NCBI GenBank assembly: GCA_021796435.1
Contig: JAJYXM010000016.1
Coordinates: 688,625-752,624 of the forward strand
DNA: 64,000 bases
Reading direction: 5' to 3'
From: a bacterium
GTDB lineage: Bacteria > Patescibacteriota > Patescibacteriia > 2-12-FULL-60-25
Shown: positions 39,775 to 48,540 of the stretch, one piece after another
Layout: every line of letters begins with the position of its first letter
How positions within the stretch are numbered: the stretch's first letter is position 1
Notes under the pieces: generated by a model
Told to the model about the DNA's origin: nothing
Seen by the model: the letters and a program-made list of their open reading frames with translations, nothing else
Database searches by the model: none
Position numbers and translations under genes: made by a program

Positions 39775-42365
39775 TTACTTTTTTTGCCCTACAACTCGGA
39801 GCTCTGGACCAGGGAACGCTGGACTACACGGCGAGTGAACCGCTATCGGCTTCATTGATGCCTTGGATAAGCTTAGCGGCAGTGGTGTTAGGGTTTATCG
39901 CTCTAGTCGCAGCCGCCATATATCTGGTCAGGTATTTGTTCATCCGCAGAGGACTCGCTTCTGTAGCTTTTGACCTGAAAGTCTTGCTGATCAGAGTCCC
40001 GAAGGAAGTCCGCAAGGAGGATGTGGAGCAGGGCAAGACGACGCAACAGATACAGGAGCTTATCTCGGTGATGGAGACGATCTTCTCCACCGTTGGTTCA
40101 TTGAAATCGGAAAAAGGCATCATGCCGTGGCTTTTCGGACGGAAGAACGTATTTTCGTTCGAGATAGTGATGCACAACAACAAGATTTCGTTCTACATCG
40201 CAGTGCCGTCACGTTTCAGGGAATTCATCGAACAGCAGATCCACGCACAGTTCCCGTATGCGGAAGTCGAGGATGTGCCTGACTACAACATATTCACGCC
40301 CAAGAGCATCATCCTGGGAAGCTATCTGACCCTGAAACGCGGCGCGGTCTTCCCCATCAAGACTTACCGTAAATTGGAATCAGATCCTCTGAATTCTTTG
40401 ACCAACGCCTTATCCAAAGTCCTTGAAGGCGACGGCGCTGCGGTGCAGTTCCTGTTCTGCAGCGCACCGCCGAGTTGGAGGTCGGAAGGGTTACGTATAG
40501 CTCGTGCGATGCAGCAGGGGAAGAAGCTCAAGGACGTGAGTGGAGGTTTCATGACAAAAGCCGCGCGCGAGATAGGCAGCATGGCCTCGATGGCCAAGGC
40601 GGGTGAGCAGAAACAGCCGGAAGCTTACCGTCTTTCACCGTTGGAGGAGGAGATGGTCAAGGGGTTGGAGGAAAAGGCGTCTAAAGCCGGACTGGACGGC
40701 AATATCCGCATAGTGGTCGCATCAAAGAATCAGGAAAAGGCCAAACAGTATCTGAACGACATCCTCGGATCTTTCGGGCAGTACAACATCTACGAGTACG
40801 GGAATTCATTCTCCAAGACCATACCATCGTTCCAGGGAGGGCTGGTGAGGCATTATATCTATCGACATTTCGATCCCAGGTTCAAAGTTACGCTTAACGC
40901 GGAAGAGCTGGCCTCGATGTATCACTTCCCTTTGGCTACGACCGAGACGCCGAAGATCAACTGGTTATTAGTCAAGCGAGCCTTGCCTCCGCCTAATTTG
41001 CCGGCAGAGGGCATTTTGCTTGGAGTTTCGGAATACAGAGGCCACCATTACAAGATCAGGATGAAACCGGAGGATAGGCGCCGTCACATGTACATCATCG
41101 GCGGATCCGGCTCGGGTAAGACGGCTTTGATGGCCTCCATCATAAGGCAGGACATCTTAGCGGGACGCGGCGTCTGCGTCATCGATCCGCACGGCGACTT
41201 GGCTGATGAATGCTTGACTTTCGTACCGAAAGAAAGGGCAGACGACGTCATCTATTTCAATCCTTCGGATACGGAAAGGCCGATGGGGTTGAACATGATG
41301 GAGTATGACCAAGCTTATCCTGAACAGAAGACTTTCGTCATCAATGAGATGCTCAAGATCTTCGATAAACTCTATGACCTGAAGTCAACCGGAGGTCCGA
41401 TGTTCGAACAGTATATGCGCAACGCCATGATCCTGATCATGGATCATCCGGAGTCAGGTTCGACGTTGATGGAGATACCGAAGGTGCTGTCGGATGAAGA
41501 TTTCAGGAGCTTCAAGCTATCAAAGTGCAAGACACAAGTCGTAAAGGATTTCTGGATAAAGGAAGCCCAGAAGGCAGGCGGCGAGGCTTCGTTGCAGAAC
41601 ATGGTGCCGTACATCACCTCTAAACTGACGCCTTTCATCGCGAACGACATCATGCGGCCGATCATCGGCCAGCAGAAGAGCGCCTTCAACGTGAGACAAG
41701 CCATGGACGAAGGAAAGATCCTGTTGCTGAACCTCTCGAAAGGCAAGCTGGGTGACATGAACGCATATCTCATCGGTATGGTGCTGGTGGGAAAGATCCT
41801 GATGGCGGCATTGTCGCGTACCGACATGGATCCTGCCGATCGCAAAGATTTCTATCTGTACATCGACGAGTTCCAGAATTTCTTGACCGACTCCATCTCC
41901 GCCATATTGTCTGAAGCCCGTAAGTACGGTCTGGACCTTATCGTCGCGCACCAATACATCGGTCAGTTGGTGGTCAATAACGATACGCGCATCAGGGACG
42001 CCATATTCGGTAACGTCGGAACCAAGATAGTCGGCCGTGTCGGCGTGGATGACGCTGAATTCTTGGCCAAGGAATTCGCACCGATCTTCTCGCAATTCGA
42101 CCTGGTCAACGTGGAAGGCTTGAATTATCTGACTCGTCTGTTGATCGACAATACAGCTTCAAGGCCTTTCAGCATGAAGGTGCAGTTCGCACCGAGGGCC
42201 GGGGCTAAGGAGAAAGAGCTGGCCAAGATGATTTCGGAACTTTCACGGTACAAGTTCGGACGCAAACGAGAGCTGATAGAAGCAGAAATCCTGGAAAGAC
42301 AGCGTGCTCAGGAGCAGGGCGCGGCCGGAGACTCGGAGGATGACGTTGACGACTGGAAACTTTAG
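39771..42365 (+). CDS. Membrane-anchored TraG/VirB4/HerA-like DNA-pumping ATPase
   Basis: 864 aa. A hydrophobic N-terminus (~residues 25-55) is a membrane anchor, followed by a ~350-residue domain of unknown fold. The RecA-like motor has Walker A I-G-G-S-G-S-G-K-T-A-L (~445), Walker B V-C-V-I-D-P-H-G-D-L-A-D, and the second-half motif F-Y-L-Y-I-D-E-F-Q-N-F-L-T plus A-H-Q-Y-I. The pattern matches type IV secretion coupling proteins and DUF87 helicases. Such ATPases move DNA or proteins through membranes. No relaxase or VirB genes adjoin, so DNA uptake or a minimal secretion machine is as likely as conjugation. Confidence 0.85.
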   Translation: MITFFALQLGALDQGTLDYTASEPLSASLMPWISLAAVVLGFIALVAAAIYLVRYLFIRRGLASVAFDLKVLLIRVPKEVRKEDVEQGKTTQQIQELISVMETIFSTVGSLKSEKGIMPWLFGRKNVFSFEIVMHNNKISFYIAVPSRFREFIEQQIHAQFPYAEVEDVPDYNIFTPKSIILGSYLTLKRGAVFPIKTYRKLESDPLNSLTNALSKVLEGDGAAVQFLFCSAPPSWRSEGLRIARAMQQGKKLKDVSGGFMTKAAREIGSMASMAKAGEQKQPEAYRLSPLEEEMVKGLEEKASKAGLDGNIRIVVASKNQEKAKQYLNDILGSFGQYNIYEYGNSFSKTIPSFQGGLVRHYIYRHFDPRFKVTLNAEELASMYHFPLATTETPKINWLLVKRALPPPNLPAEGILLGVSEYRGHHYKIRMKPEDRRRHMYIIGGSGSGKTALMASIIRQDILAGRGVCVIDPHGDLADECLTFVPKERADDVIYFNPSDTERPMGLNMMEYDQAYPEQKTFVINEMLKIFDKLYDLKSTGGPMFEQYMRNAMILIMDHPESGSTLMEIPKVLSDEDFRSFKLSKCKTQVVKDFWIKEAQKAGGEASLQNMVPYITSKLTPFIANDIMRPIIGQQKSAFNVRQAMDEGKILLLNLSKGKLGDMNAYLIGMVLVGKILMAALSRTDMDPADRKDFYLYIDEFQNFLTDSISAILSEARKYGLDLIVAHQYIGQLVVNNDTRIRDAIFGNVGTKIVGRVGVDDAEFLAKEFAPIFSQFDLVNVEGLNYLTRLLIDNTASRPFSMKVQFAPRAGAKEKELAKMISELSRYKFGRKRELIEAEILERQRAQEQGAAGDSEDDVDDWKL

Positions 42366-42391
42366 GTTGGCTTGAGGTCGCGAAATAGTGC

Positions 42392-42397
42392 TATCAT
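42392..42397 (+). promoter_or_regulatory. -10 box within an 18-base motif shared with 46531
   Basis: TATCAT inside GAAATAGTGCTATCATGC (42382-42399), identical to 46531-46548. The extended TGC precedes the box. The ATG is 32 bases further at 42430. Confidence 0.55.
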
Positions 42398-42429
42398 GCC
42401 TATAACCGAAAACAAAAACACATCTGATT

Positions 42430-43005
42430 ATGGAAGAAAAAGCCAAACTAAATGCCTTGGACGCCAAAATGGCTCTTGCCAAGAAGGTGATTTATAGGAT
42501 GCGCGAAGAGCTTTCCAGCCTTGAACGTCTGTTGGAGTCTTCAGCAGACATAACCCAAGAGGAGATGGAATCGCTGGTCAAGACGGTAGATAAGGACGGC
42601 GAAGAAATGCTCGCTCCGGCTGGTGAGAGCACGGTAGTCGAAGGTGTCTTTGATGGACAGAACATGATCGGTTCGGATGGCAGGCAATATATAGTGCCGC
42701 CTAATTACGCATCCAAATCAAAATTGGTCGAGGGAGACATACTTAAGCTGACTATCCAGCCGAACGGGACATTCCTGTATAAACAGATAGGACCGATAGA
42801 AAGGCAGCGCAACACAGGCGCTTTGACGAAGGATGAACTGACGGGCGACTGGAAAGCGGTCGCTAACGGAAAGAAATATGCGCTTTTGGCGGCAGCCGTG
42901 TCTTATCACAAGGGAGAACCAGGCGATGAGGTGGTCATACTCGTACCGAAGGCGGCGCCATCCAAGTGGGCGGCGGTAGAAAATATCGTAAAAAGAGAGG
43001 TTTGA
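42430..43005 (+). CDS. Coiled-coil plus small beta-domain protein, function unknown
   Basis: 191 aa. Residues ~1-60 form a helical, Glu/Lys-rich coiled coil. Residues ~65-130 have a beta pattern with G-S-D-G-R-Q-Y-I-V-P-P-N-Y-A-S-K-S-K-L-V-E-G-D-I-L-K-L, like a small OB/TOBE-type fold, and a C-terminal part repeats V-V-I-L-V-P-K. Not assigned to a named family. It has its own promoter and terminator and lies between the TraG-like ATPase and dnaX. Confidence 0.7.
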   Translation: MEEKAKLNALDAKMALAKKVIYRMREELSSLERLLESSADITQEEMESLVKTVDKDGEEMLAPAGESTVVEGVFDGQNMIGSDGRQYIVPPNYASKSKLVEGDILKLTIQPNGTFLYKQIGPIERQRNTGALTKDELTGDWKAVANGKKYALLAAAVSYHKGEPGDEVVILVPKAAPSKWAAVENIVKREV

Positions 43006-43036
43006 CGACAACGAAGATCTCTGAGATTCCATGCTA

Positions 43037-43074
43037 TGACCCGGGACGGCCATAATCGGGTCAGATGTTTTTTT
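43037..43074 (+). terminator. Terminator before dnaX
   Basis: TGACCCG (43037-43043), 13-base loop, CGGGTCA (43057-43063), then GATGTTTTTTT. Confidence 0.8.
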
Positions 43075-43130
43075 GGAGTTTCTTGATCGCTGTACGAGAT
43101 GCGTCTTTCATGGTAAATCTAACGTACTTT

Positions 43131-44753
43131 ATGTCATCCATCAGCCGTACATATAGACCGCAGATTTTCTCGGAGATAACCGGGCAGGAACCGATCAAAG
43201 AGACCTTACGGCTGGAGGCGGCAAGCGGAAAAATCGCTCATGCATATCTTTTTGCTGGTCCGCGCGGCGTCGGTAAGACGACTTTGGCCAGGATTTTCGC
43301 TAAAGCATTGAACTGCACCGATCCGCATGACGGTGAACCTTGCGACAAGTGCGATTCTTGCCGGGACATCTCATCCGGCAGGTCCTTGGATTTCATCGAG
43401 ATGGACGCCGCATCGAATACCGGTGTCGACAACATACGCGAGGCGATAGTCGAGCACGTGCGCTTCGTGCCACATGCGAAAAAATACAAGATTTACGTGC
43501 TGGATGAAGCACACATGCTTTCGGTCAGCGCGTGGAATGCCCTGCTAAAGACGATCGAAGAACCGCCGCCGTATGCGGTCTTCATTTTCGTGACCACAGA
43601 GCTCCACAAAGTACCGCAGACGATCCAAAGCCGTTGCCAAAGATTCGATTTCAAACGCATCTCGGAGGAGGATTTGGCGAAAAAACTGATACGCATCGCG
43701 GAAAAGGAGGATGTGAAGATTGATGAAGAGGTCGTCAGCAGCATAATCTCCCGATCCGACGGAAGCGTACGCGATGCAGAGACCATCTTGGGTCAGCTCC
43801 TCTCCTTGGGGGAAAAGAAGATCAATCTTGAGCTGGCCAACTTAGTCATGCCCATATCCCGTCTACCTTTGGCGGCGCAGATGCTGGAGACTTGGTCAAA
43901 ACGCCAGCTTGAGGAAGCCTTGAGCGCCGTGGCGGAAACGGAAGAGCAAGGGATACAACTTCTGCCGCTTTTCGACGATCTTATCCAAACAATCAGGCAA
44001 CTCCTTTTGATCTCAGATTCAGCTAAATGGCAAGAAAAACTGTCTCATGGCGACGAGGGCGAAAAGAAGATAGCTTCTCTCAAAGGCGTATTCCAAGCGT
44101 CAGAGCTTTCCGATATGGCTCTGATGCTGATGGAGCGACGCAGGGATGCGAAACAGGGCGCGGATCCGCGATTCTGCTTGGAACTTGCCGCAGCCTCTGT
44201 AGCCTTATGTCTTTTGCCGAACAGCCCAAAGGGCGGCATGACTACAGAAAAGACAGAAAATCCTAAAAGCCCAACGACACCCCCTAGTAAGCCTATTGCC
44301 CCGACAGACAGTAAACCGCCAGAGCAACCAAATACGGAATCCGACAAGAAGAGCTCTGCGCCGGAATTGAAGGAGGCTCCGATCGAGGCAGGTACAGGAG
44401 TTTCGCTCAATTCGGGGCAAGTTTTCGCAAAATGGCAAGCCTTGATAAAGGCAGTGGACGCCATCAGTCCATCGCTGACATTCATCCTCAAGATAAGCCG
44501 TCCGATTTCGTTACAGGACAGCCTCATGACGATCAGCTTCCAATATCCGTTCCATAAAGAAAAGATGCTCGGAGACATCAAGACCAAACGTCTTCTGGAG
44601 GACTGCATGCGGAAAGTCTATGGTATAGATAACCTAAGGGCTGATGGGGTGATCGGCGTTCCTACGCGAGAAGGCGAAGAAAAGAAAGCTGACACGGTAT
44701 CGAGCCTGATAAGCGCCTTCGGCGGGCAAGTAGTGGGCGAAAGCGGGGCTTAG
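43131..44753 (+). CDS. dnaX: DnaX, DNA polymerase III gamma/tau clamp-loader subunit
   Basis: 540 aa from the ATG at 43131, chosen because the family start (S-R-T-Y-R-P-Q-I-F-S-E-I-T-G-Q) follows; ATG 43110 is an alternative. AAA+ domain: Walker A G-P-R-G-V-G-K-T-T-L-A, four-Cys zinc motif C-x8-C-x2-C-x2-C, Walker B V-L-D-E-A-H-M-L, sensor 1 T-T-E-L-H-K-V, and I-Q-S-R-C-Q-R-F. A Pro/Thr/Lys-rich linker (~360-420) precedes a C-terminal domain. It loads the beta clamp. A TGGTAAAT box lies ~15 bases before the start. No clear A-AAA-AAG slippery site was noticed. Confidence 0.95.
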   Translation: MSSISRTYRPQIFSEITGQEPIKETLRLEAASGKIAHAYLFAGPRGVGKTTLARIFAKALNCTDPHDGEPCDKCDSCRDISSGRSLDFIEMDAASNTGVDNIREAIVEHVRFVPHAKKYKIYVLDEAHMLSVSAWNALLKTIEEPPPYAVFIFVTTELHKVPQTIQSRCQRFDFKRISEEDLAKKLIRIAEKEDVKIDEEVVSSIISRSDGSVRDAETILGQLLSLGEKKINLELANLVMPISRLPLAAQMLETWSKRQLEEALSAVAETEEQGIQLLPLFDDLIQTIRQLLLISDSAKWQEKLSHGDEGEKKIASLKGVFQASELSDMALMLMERRRDAKQGADPRFCLELAAASVALCLLPNSPKGGMTTEKTENPKSPTTPPSKPIAPTDSKPPEQPNTESDKKSSAPELKEAPIEAGTGVSLNSGQVFAKWQALIKAVDAISPSLTFILKISRPISLQDSLMTISFQYPFHKEKMLGDIKTKRLLEDCMRKVYGIDNLRADGVIGVPTREGEEKKADTVSSLISAFGGQVVGESGA

Positions 44754-44759
44754 CAAAGC

Positions 44760-44788
44760 TTGACTGAAGCGAGTAAATGGCTTATTAT
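44760..44788 (+). promoter_or_regulatory. Promoter of tRNA-Gln
   Basis: TTGACT (44760-44765), 17-base spacer, TATTAT (44783-44788). The tRNA begins 21 bases later. Confidence 0.85.
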
Positions 44789-44809
44789 CACGCGGCAAAG
44801 TCAAAGTAT

Positions 44810-44883
44810 TCCGGGGTCGTCTAATGGTAGGACAACAGACTCTGAATCTGTTTATCGGGGTTCGAGCCCCTGCCCCGGAGCCA
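44810..44883 (+). tRNA. tRNA-Gln (CTG)
   Basis: 74 bases. The acceptor is TCCGGGG/CCCCGGA, discriminator G, CCA encoded at 44881-44883. The anticodon stem-loop ACAGA-CTCTGAA-TCTGT gives CTG, and the T loop is TTCGAGC. Confidence 0.97.
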
Positions 44884-44884
44884 T

Positions 44885-44915
44885 AAAAAATAACCCGATT
44901 TGCGGGTTATTTTTT
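44885..44915. terminator. Terminator of tRNA-Gln, bidirectional
   Basis: AAAAAATAACCCG, loop ATTTG, CGGGTTATTTTTT. It also lies just past the minus-strand gene ending at 44958. Confidence 0.92.
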
Positions 44916-44957
44916 ATTTGCTGCTCATCACGGGACCATGTTGGTGAGAGAGCGGAT

Positions 44958-45191
44958 CTATTTCTTCGGAGCAACCGGTTTTTTCCGGTGCTTATATTCT
45001 ACCTTCCATAACAGGCCGGGCTTAATGCCGGATATGGCTGGCAAAAGGTGATTAAGAAGCTGTTCTGCCGTCATACGGAACTCTTTACCTTTTGAGGAAA
45101 TCTTGACCCAGCCATCTTCATCACGGAAGTATTTTTCGGTGAAGTTTTTTGTTCCCATCGAAATTATATAGCTGTCGTTCGTCAACTTCAT
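44958..45191 (-). CDS. Small basic protein, function unknown
   Basis: 77 aa. A beta-rich start (S-Y-I-I-S-M-G-T-K) precedes a segment E-D-G-W-V-K-I-S-S-K-G-K-E-F-R-M-T-A-E-Q-L-L-N, which looks like a small DNA- or nucleotide-binding fold, and a Lys/Arg/Pro-rich tail K-H-R-K-K-P-V-A-P-K-K. No family assigned. Its ATG overlaps the stop of the YibE/F-type gene (ATGA on the minus strand), so it is the second gene of that operon. Confidence 0.65.
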   Translation of the reverse strand: MKLTNDSYIISMGTKNFTEKYFRDEDGWVKISSKGKEFRMTAEQLLNHLLPAISGIKPGLLWKVEYKHRKKPVAPKK

Positions 45192-46459
45192 AGAGATACA
45201 TCGTTCGGCTTTAAGGTGGATGGCTTGTCCTGGGGGTGCTCCTGGCGCCTCAAAAATCTGGCGGCCAGATAAGTGGAAACAGGCACGGCCAACACAAGTC
45301 CGATGCTGCCGACCAGCGTACGGACTATCTCCGTCGCCAATTGTTCGTTGTTGATGATCTGCGAAAACGTCACGAAAGGCGCCTGGCGGATGGTGAACAG
45401 CATGAACAGCGGCAACGAAGCGCTGGCGTAAGCGAGGAACAGGGTATTCGTCATGGCGCCCATATGTGCGATACCGACTTCCATGGACATGCGAGCGGCT
45501 TTGATGGGATGAAGCTTTGGATTAGCAACGTAAATCTGATCCACGGCCTCGATCTGGCCGATGATGACGTCATCGACCGCACCCATGGTACCCAGTAGGA
45601 TCCCGCTCAGCAGTAGGCCGGCGAAGTCTATCGGCTTGGCGGTCTTGCCGATGATGAACATGGTCTCCTCCTGCGCCGTGCCAGTAAGACGGGTCCAAGC
45701 GGTGAAGATCCAGGCAAGCAAGCCTACCAAGATCATAGTGATCAACATCGACAGCGTGGAGAGATGCGATTTTTTGTTCCAACCTTCGGTAAGATAGGTC
45801 ATGGAAGCGAAGATCACGACAGTACCGACGATAGCGATGGGCAATGGCGGATAGCCACGAATGATCAAGGGCAAGATGACGTAGAGGATGAAAGCCGCGC
45901 TTACGCCAAGGCTGATCATGGACCTGAAACCGCGGGATTTGCCGATGATGACGGCGGCCAAGAAAAAGATGAGGAAAAGGATAAGCATGGGCCAGCGCCT
46001 GACGAACTCGACGATATAGAAAACAGTGCCTTCACCTTCCGGATTAGGCATGCTTTGCACCAAGACGCGATCGCCGATCTTGTAGACGTTCGAGCTGACT
46101 ACATCCAAGCTGTCGATGCCGTTGAACTCGAAGCTCTTGTCTTTCCATGAACCGGTCAGGCCGATCAATTCCAGACGCTGCTGTCGGCTTACGCGTCCGT
46201 CGCTTTGGGTCACGTCCTTTTCCTCGAGTATCTTGGTGATGCGTGCTTCGAAGACCTCTTGCCCCGCAGCGGCGAGTACGGCTTCATCTTGGGTCGAGGA
46301 AACCGAATCCAGCCCGTCCAGTGTGGTCGAAGCTGGGGCATCAGCGACCGTACCATCCGATCCATCGGCTGCGTGGACGGGTAAGGCGAAACCTTGCCCA
46401 AAACACAGTACGAGCGACAAAAGTATCGAAAATATCGGCTTTTTAAGGTCTTTTTTCAT
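45188..46459 (-). CDS. YibE/F-family membrane protein
   Basis: 423 aa. A signal peptide (~residues 10-30) is followed by an outer beta-domain that includes V-F-E-A-R-I-T-K-I-L-E-E-K-D and, later, Y-K-I-G-D-R-V-L-V-Q. About eight membrane helices follow, with the family segments G-A-V-D-D-V-I-I-G-Q and M-E-V-G-I-A-H-M-G-A-M-T-N-T-L-F-L-A-Y. YibE/F proteins are widespread (Firmicutes, Patescibacteria) and uncharacterised; a transport role is often assumed without proof. Followed by a small basic protein in the same operon. Confidence 0.88.
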   Translation of the reverse strand: MKKDLKKPIFSILLSLVLCFGQGFALPVHAADGSDGTVADAPASTTLDGLDSVSSTQDEAVLAAAGQEVFEARITKILEEKDVTQSDGRVSRQQRLELIGLTGSWKDKSFEFNGIDSLDVVSSNVYKIGDRVLVQSMPNPEGEGTVFYIVEFVRRWPMLILFLIFFLAAVIIGKSRGFRSMISLGVSAAFILYVILPLIIRGYPPLPIAIVGTVVIFASMTYLTEGWNKKSHLSTLSMLITMILVGLLAWIFTAWTRLTGTAQEETMFIIGKTAKPIDFAGLLLSGILLGTMGAVDDVIIGQIEAVDQIYVANPKLHPIKAARMSMEVGIAHMGAMTNTLFLAYASASLPLFMLFTIRQAPFVTFSQIINNEQLATEIVRTLVGSIGLVLAVPVSTYLAARFLRRQEHPQDKPSTLKPNDVSL

Positions 46460-46540
46460 GTATCAATCAGGATACAACCAAAAATACATTCCATCAATCG
46501 TCGAGCTTAGGGGCACGAAGAAAAGTCATGGAAATAGTGC

Positions 46541-46546
46541 TATCAT
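46541..46546 (+). promoter_or_regulatory. -10 box of the methyltransferase gene, leaderless type
   Basis: TATCAT with extended TGC, 6 bases before the ATG at 46553. It is part of the 18-base motif identical to 42382-42399. Confidence 0.6.
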
Positions 46547-46552
46547 GCGGTC

Positions 46553-47047
46553 ATGTTGATTTTCTTAGCCGTCATATTGGTGGCCTTAGACCTGCTCTTG
46601 GTCTGGTTCATGCTGCGCGGTGCGCCCTATGTTCCGACGAGAAAAATAACGGTGGATAAGATCGTAGATTTGGCCGGAAATATCGACGGCAAGAAAATGA
46701 TAGACATAGGCTCGGGCGACGGCAGACTAGTCATAGCGTTCGCCCAAAAAGGCGCACAAGCCACGGGTATAGAGATACTTCCGCCGCTGGTCAATCTCTC
46801 CAGGAAGAAAATCCAAGAAGCAGGCCTGGAGGACAGAGCCAAAGTAATCTGGCAGGACATGTGGAAGACGGATTTTTCGCCTTACGATGTGTTGACTGTC
46901 TTCGGGATAGTCCACGTGATGCCGACATTGGCGAAAAAAATCAGACGCGAGATGAAACCCGGCTCCAAAGTCATATCCTTATCCTTCAAGTTCCCGCACT
47001 GGCCGATCAAGGAAGACCGCGACGGCATATATCTTTACGAGGTTTAA
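46553..47047 (+). CDS. Membrane-anchored SAM-dependent methyltransferase
   Basis: 164 aa. An N-terminal membrane helix (residues 3-20) precedes a compact class I methyltransferase domain: M-I-D-I-G-S-G-D-G-R-L-V (motif I), G-I-E-I-L-P-P (motif II), and V-L-T-V-F-G-I-V-H-V-M (motif IV region). Short, anchored methyltransferases of this type are found next to lipid- or quinone-related genes, but the substrate is unknown here. It lies 9 bases before another methyltransferase and then rsmE, so three methyltransferase genes form one operon. Confidence 0.82.
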   Translation: MLIFLAVILVALDLLLVWFMLRGAPYVPTRKITVDKIVDLAGNIDGKKMIDIGSGDGRLVIAFAQKGAQATGIEILPPLVNLSRKKIQEAGLEDRAKVIWQDMWKTDFSPYDVLTVFGIVHVMPTLAKKIRREMKPGSKVISLSFKFPHWPIKEDRDGIYLYEV

Positions 47048-47056
47048 ATTTAAGCT

Positions 47057-47854
47057 ATGTATCGACGACAAGCGCAAAGATCGGACGGAGCGACAACAAC
47101 ACCAAAGAGTTCATGGGGTGCAGTGGCTGATTGGTATTCGGACTTGCTGGAGACACAGAAGGATACTTTCCAGAAGACTCTGATTTTGCCCAATCTGACT
47201 CGTCTGATGAAGATAAAAAACGGCGATAAGATATTGGATCTGGCTTGCGGGCAAGGATTCTTCAGCCGGGAATTCGCTAAGCTCGGAGCTCAGGTCACTG
47301 GCGTAGATGCCGCGCCGGAATTGATCGGACTGGCGGAAAAACAGAATGCTTCGAAAGACATAACATACAGAATAGCCGCAGCGCACGAACTCGGCTCCTT
47401 GGCGAAGAAATCATTCGACAAGATAACCATAGTGTTGGCCATCCAGAACATGCACAATCCGCATGAAGTCTTGGATGCTTGTCATGCGGTACTCAATGAA
47501 AAAGGCACCATGCATCTAGTCATAAATCATCCGGCTTACCGCATCCCTAAGGCGAGTTCTTGGGGTTTTGATGAAGAGAACGGGATCCAGTACAGGCGGG
47601 TCGAAAGATACCTCTCGGAACATAAAACCAAGATAACGATGCATCCAGGAAAAGAATCCAGCGAAGTGACTTATTCGTATCATCGACCGATGCAGAGCTT
47701 CTTCAAGTGGTTCAGCAATTCAGGTTTCGCGGTCAAGAACGTAGAGGAATGGATTTCGGATAAGATAAGCGATTCGGGGCCGAGGGCCGAAGCGGAGAAT
47801 TTCGCGCGGAAAGAAATACCCCTTTTCATGTATCTTGAAGCTATCAAAATATGA
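47057..47854 (+). CDS. Class I SAM-dependent methyltransferase
   Basis: 265 aa. An N-terminal extension with W-G-A-V-A-D-W-Y-S-D-L-L-E precedes the methyltransferase domain: I-L-D-L-A-C-G-Q-G-F-F-S-R (motif I), V-T-G-V-D-A-A-P-E-L-I (motif II), and K-I-T-I-V-L-A-I-Q-N-M (motif IV). It resembles the UbiE/Coq5-like small-molecule group. A charged C-terminal section has Y-S-Y-H-R-P-M-Q-S-F-F. The substrate cannot be assigned. The stop overlaps the rsmE start by ATGA. Confidence 0.85.
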   Translation: MYRRQAQRSDGATTTPKSSWGAVADWYSDLLETQKDTFQKTLILPNLTRLMKIKNGDKILDLACGQGFFSREFAKLGAQVTGVDAAPELIGLAEKQNASKDITYRIAAAHELGSLAKKSFDKITIVLAIQNMHNPHEVLDACHAVLNEKGTMHLVINHPAYRIPKASSWGFDEENGIQYRRVERYLSEHKTKITMHPGKESSEVTYSYHRPMQSFFKWFSNSGFAVKNVEEWISDKISDSGPRAEAENFARKEIPLFMYLEAIKI

Positions 47855-48540
47855 AAATACACAGGTTCATCGACTCGTTCGATCTGTCACGGCGTGAAAT
47901 CGAATTGACCGGCGATACGGCGCATCAGATCAAGAACGTCCTCAAACTCAAGAAAGGGGAAAGGATCATCTTGTGCGACGGAAAGGGCAAAGATGGCTTC
48001 GGCAGCTTAACCGATCTGGGCAAGAACAGTGTCACGGTCTCCCTCGATAAAGTCGACCAAAACTTGGGCGAACCGGCAACGAAAGTCACGCTTTACGCTT
48101 CGTTGCTCAAGCACGACAACTTCGATCTCCTCATACAGAAGGCGACGGAGGTCGGTGTCAGCGAGATAATACCTCTGATTTGCGATCGTACCGTCAAAGG
48201 CGACCTGAAATTGGACCGTGCCCTACGTATCGCCAAGGAAGCTGCAGAGCTCTCTGGTCGCGGCATCGTGCCGGTCGTGCGTTCACCGAGCCGTTTTTCC
48301 ATCGCCTTGGGCAATCGTGACATGCAGACGAAGCATTATTTTTTTGATGCGGCCGGGACTATCCTGAAAGCCGACAAGAAGCTGGAGAAGGTGGCTGCTT
48401 GGATAGGTCCGGAAGGCGGCTGGAGTGAAGATGAATCGAAAGAGGCGGAATCGGCCGGCCTTAAGATCGTGACCTTGGGTGCGCAAATATTACGCGGTGA
48501 AACCGCAGCTATCGTAGCGAGCTATCTTTTGAGCCATTAA
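47851..48540 (+). CDS. rsmE: RsmE, 16S rRNA m3U1498 methyltransferase
   Basis: 229 aa, normal length. An N-terminal PUA-like domain (H-Q-I-K-N-V-L-K-L-K-K-G-E-R-I) is followed by a SPOUT (trefoil-knot) domain with Q-K-A-T-E-V-G-V-S-E-I-I-P, I-G-P-E-G-G-W-S-E-D-E and L-G-A-Q-I-L-R-G-E-T-A-A. It methylates U1498 in the decoding region of 16S rRNA. Last gene of the methyltransferase operon; its stop overlaps the convergent antiporter stop by 4 bases. Confidence 0.96.
   Translation: MKIHRFIDSFDLSRREIELTGDTAHQIKNVLKLKKGERIILCDGKGKDGFGSLTDLGKNSVTVSLDKVDQNLGEPATKVTLYASLLKHDNFDLLIQKATEVGVSEIIPLICDRTVKGDLKLDRALRIAKEAAELSGRGIVPVVRSPSRFSIALGNRDMQTKHYFFDAAGTILKADKKLEKVAAWIGPEGGWSEDESKEAESAGLKIVTLGAQILRGETAAIVASYLLSH

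Noticed and set aside
43131-44753. Programmed frameshift in dnaX producing a gamma form
   Set aside because: No A-AAA-AAG type slippery site with a downstream hairpin was noticed near the middle of the gene.
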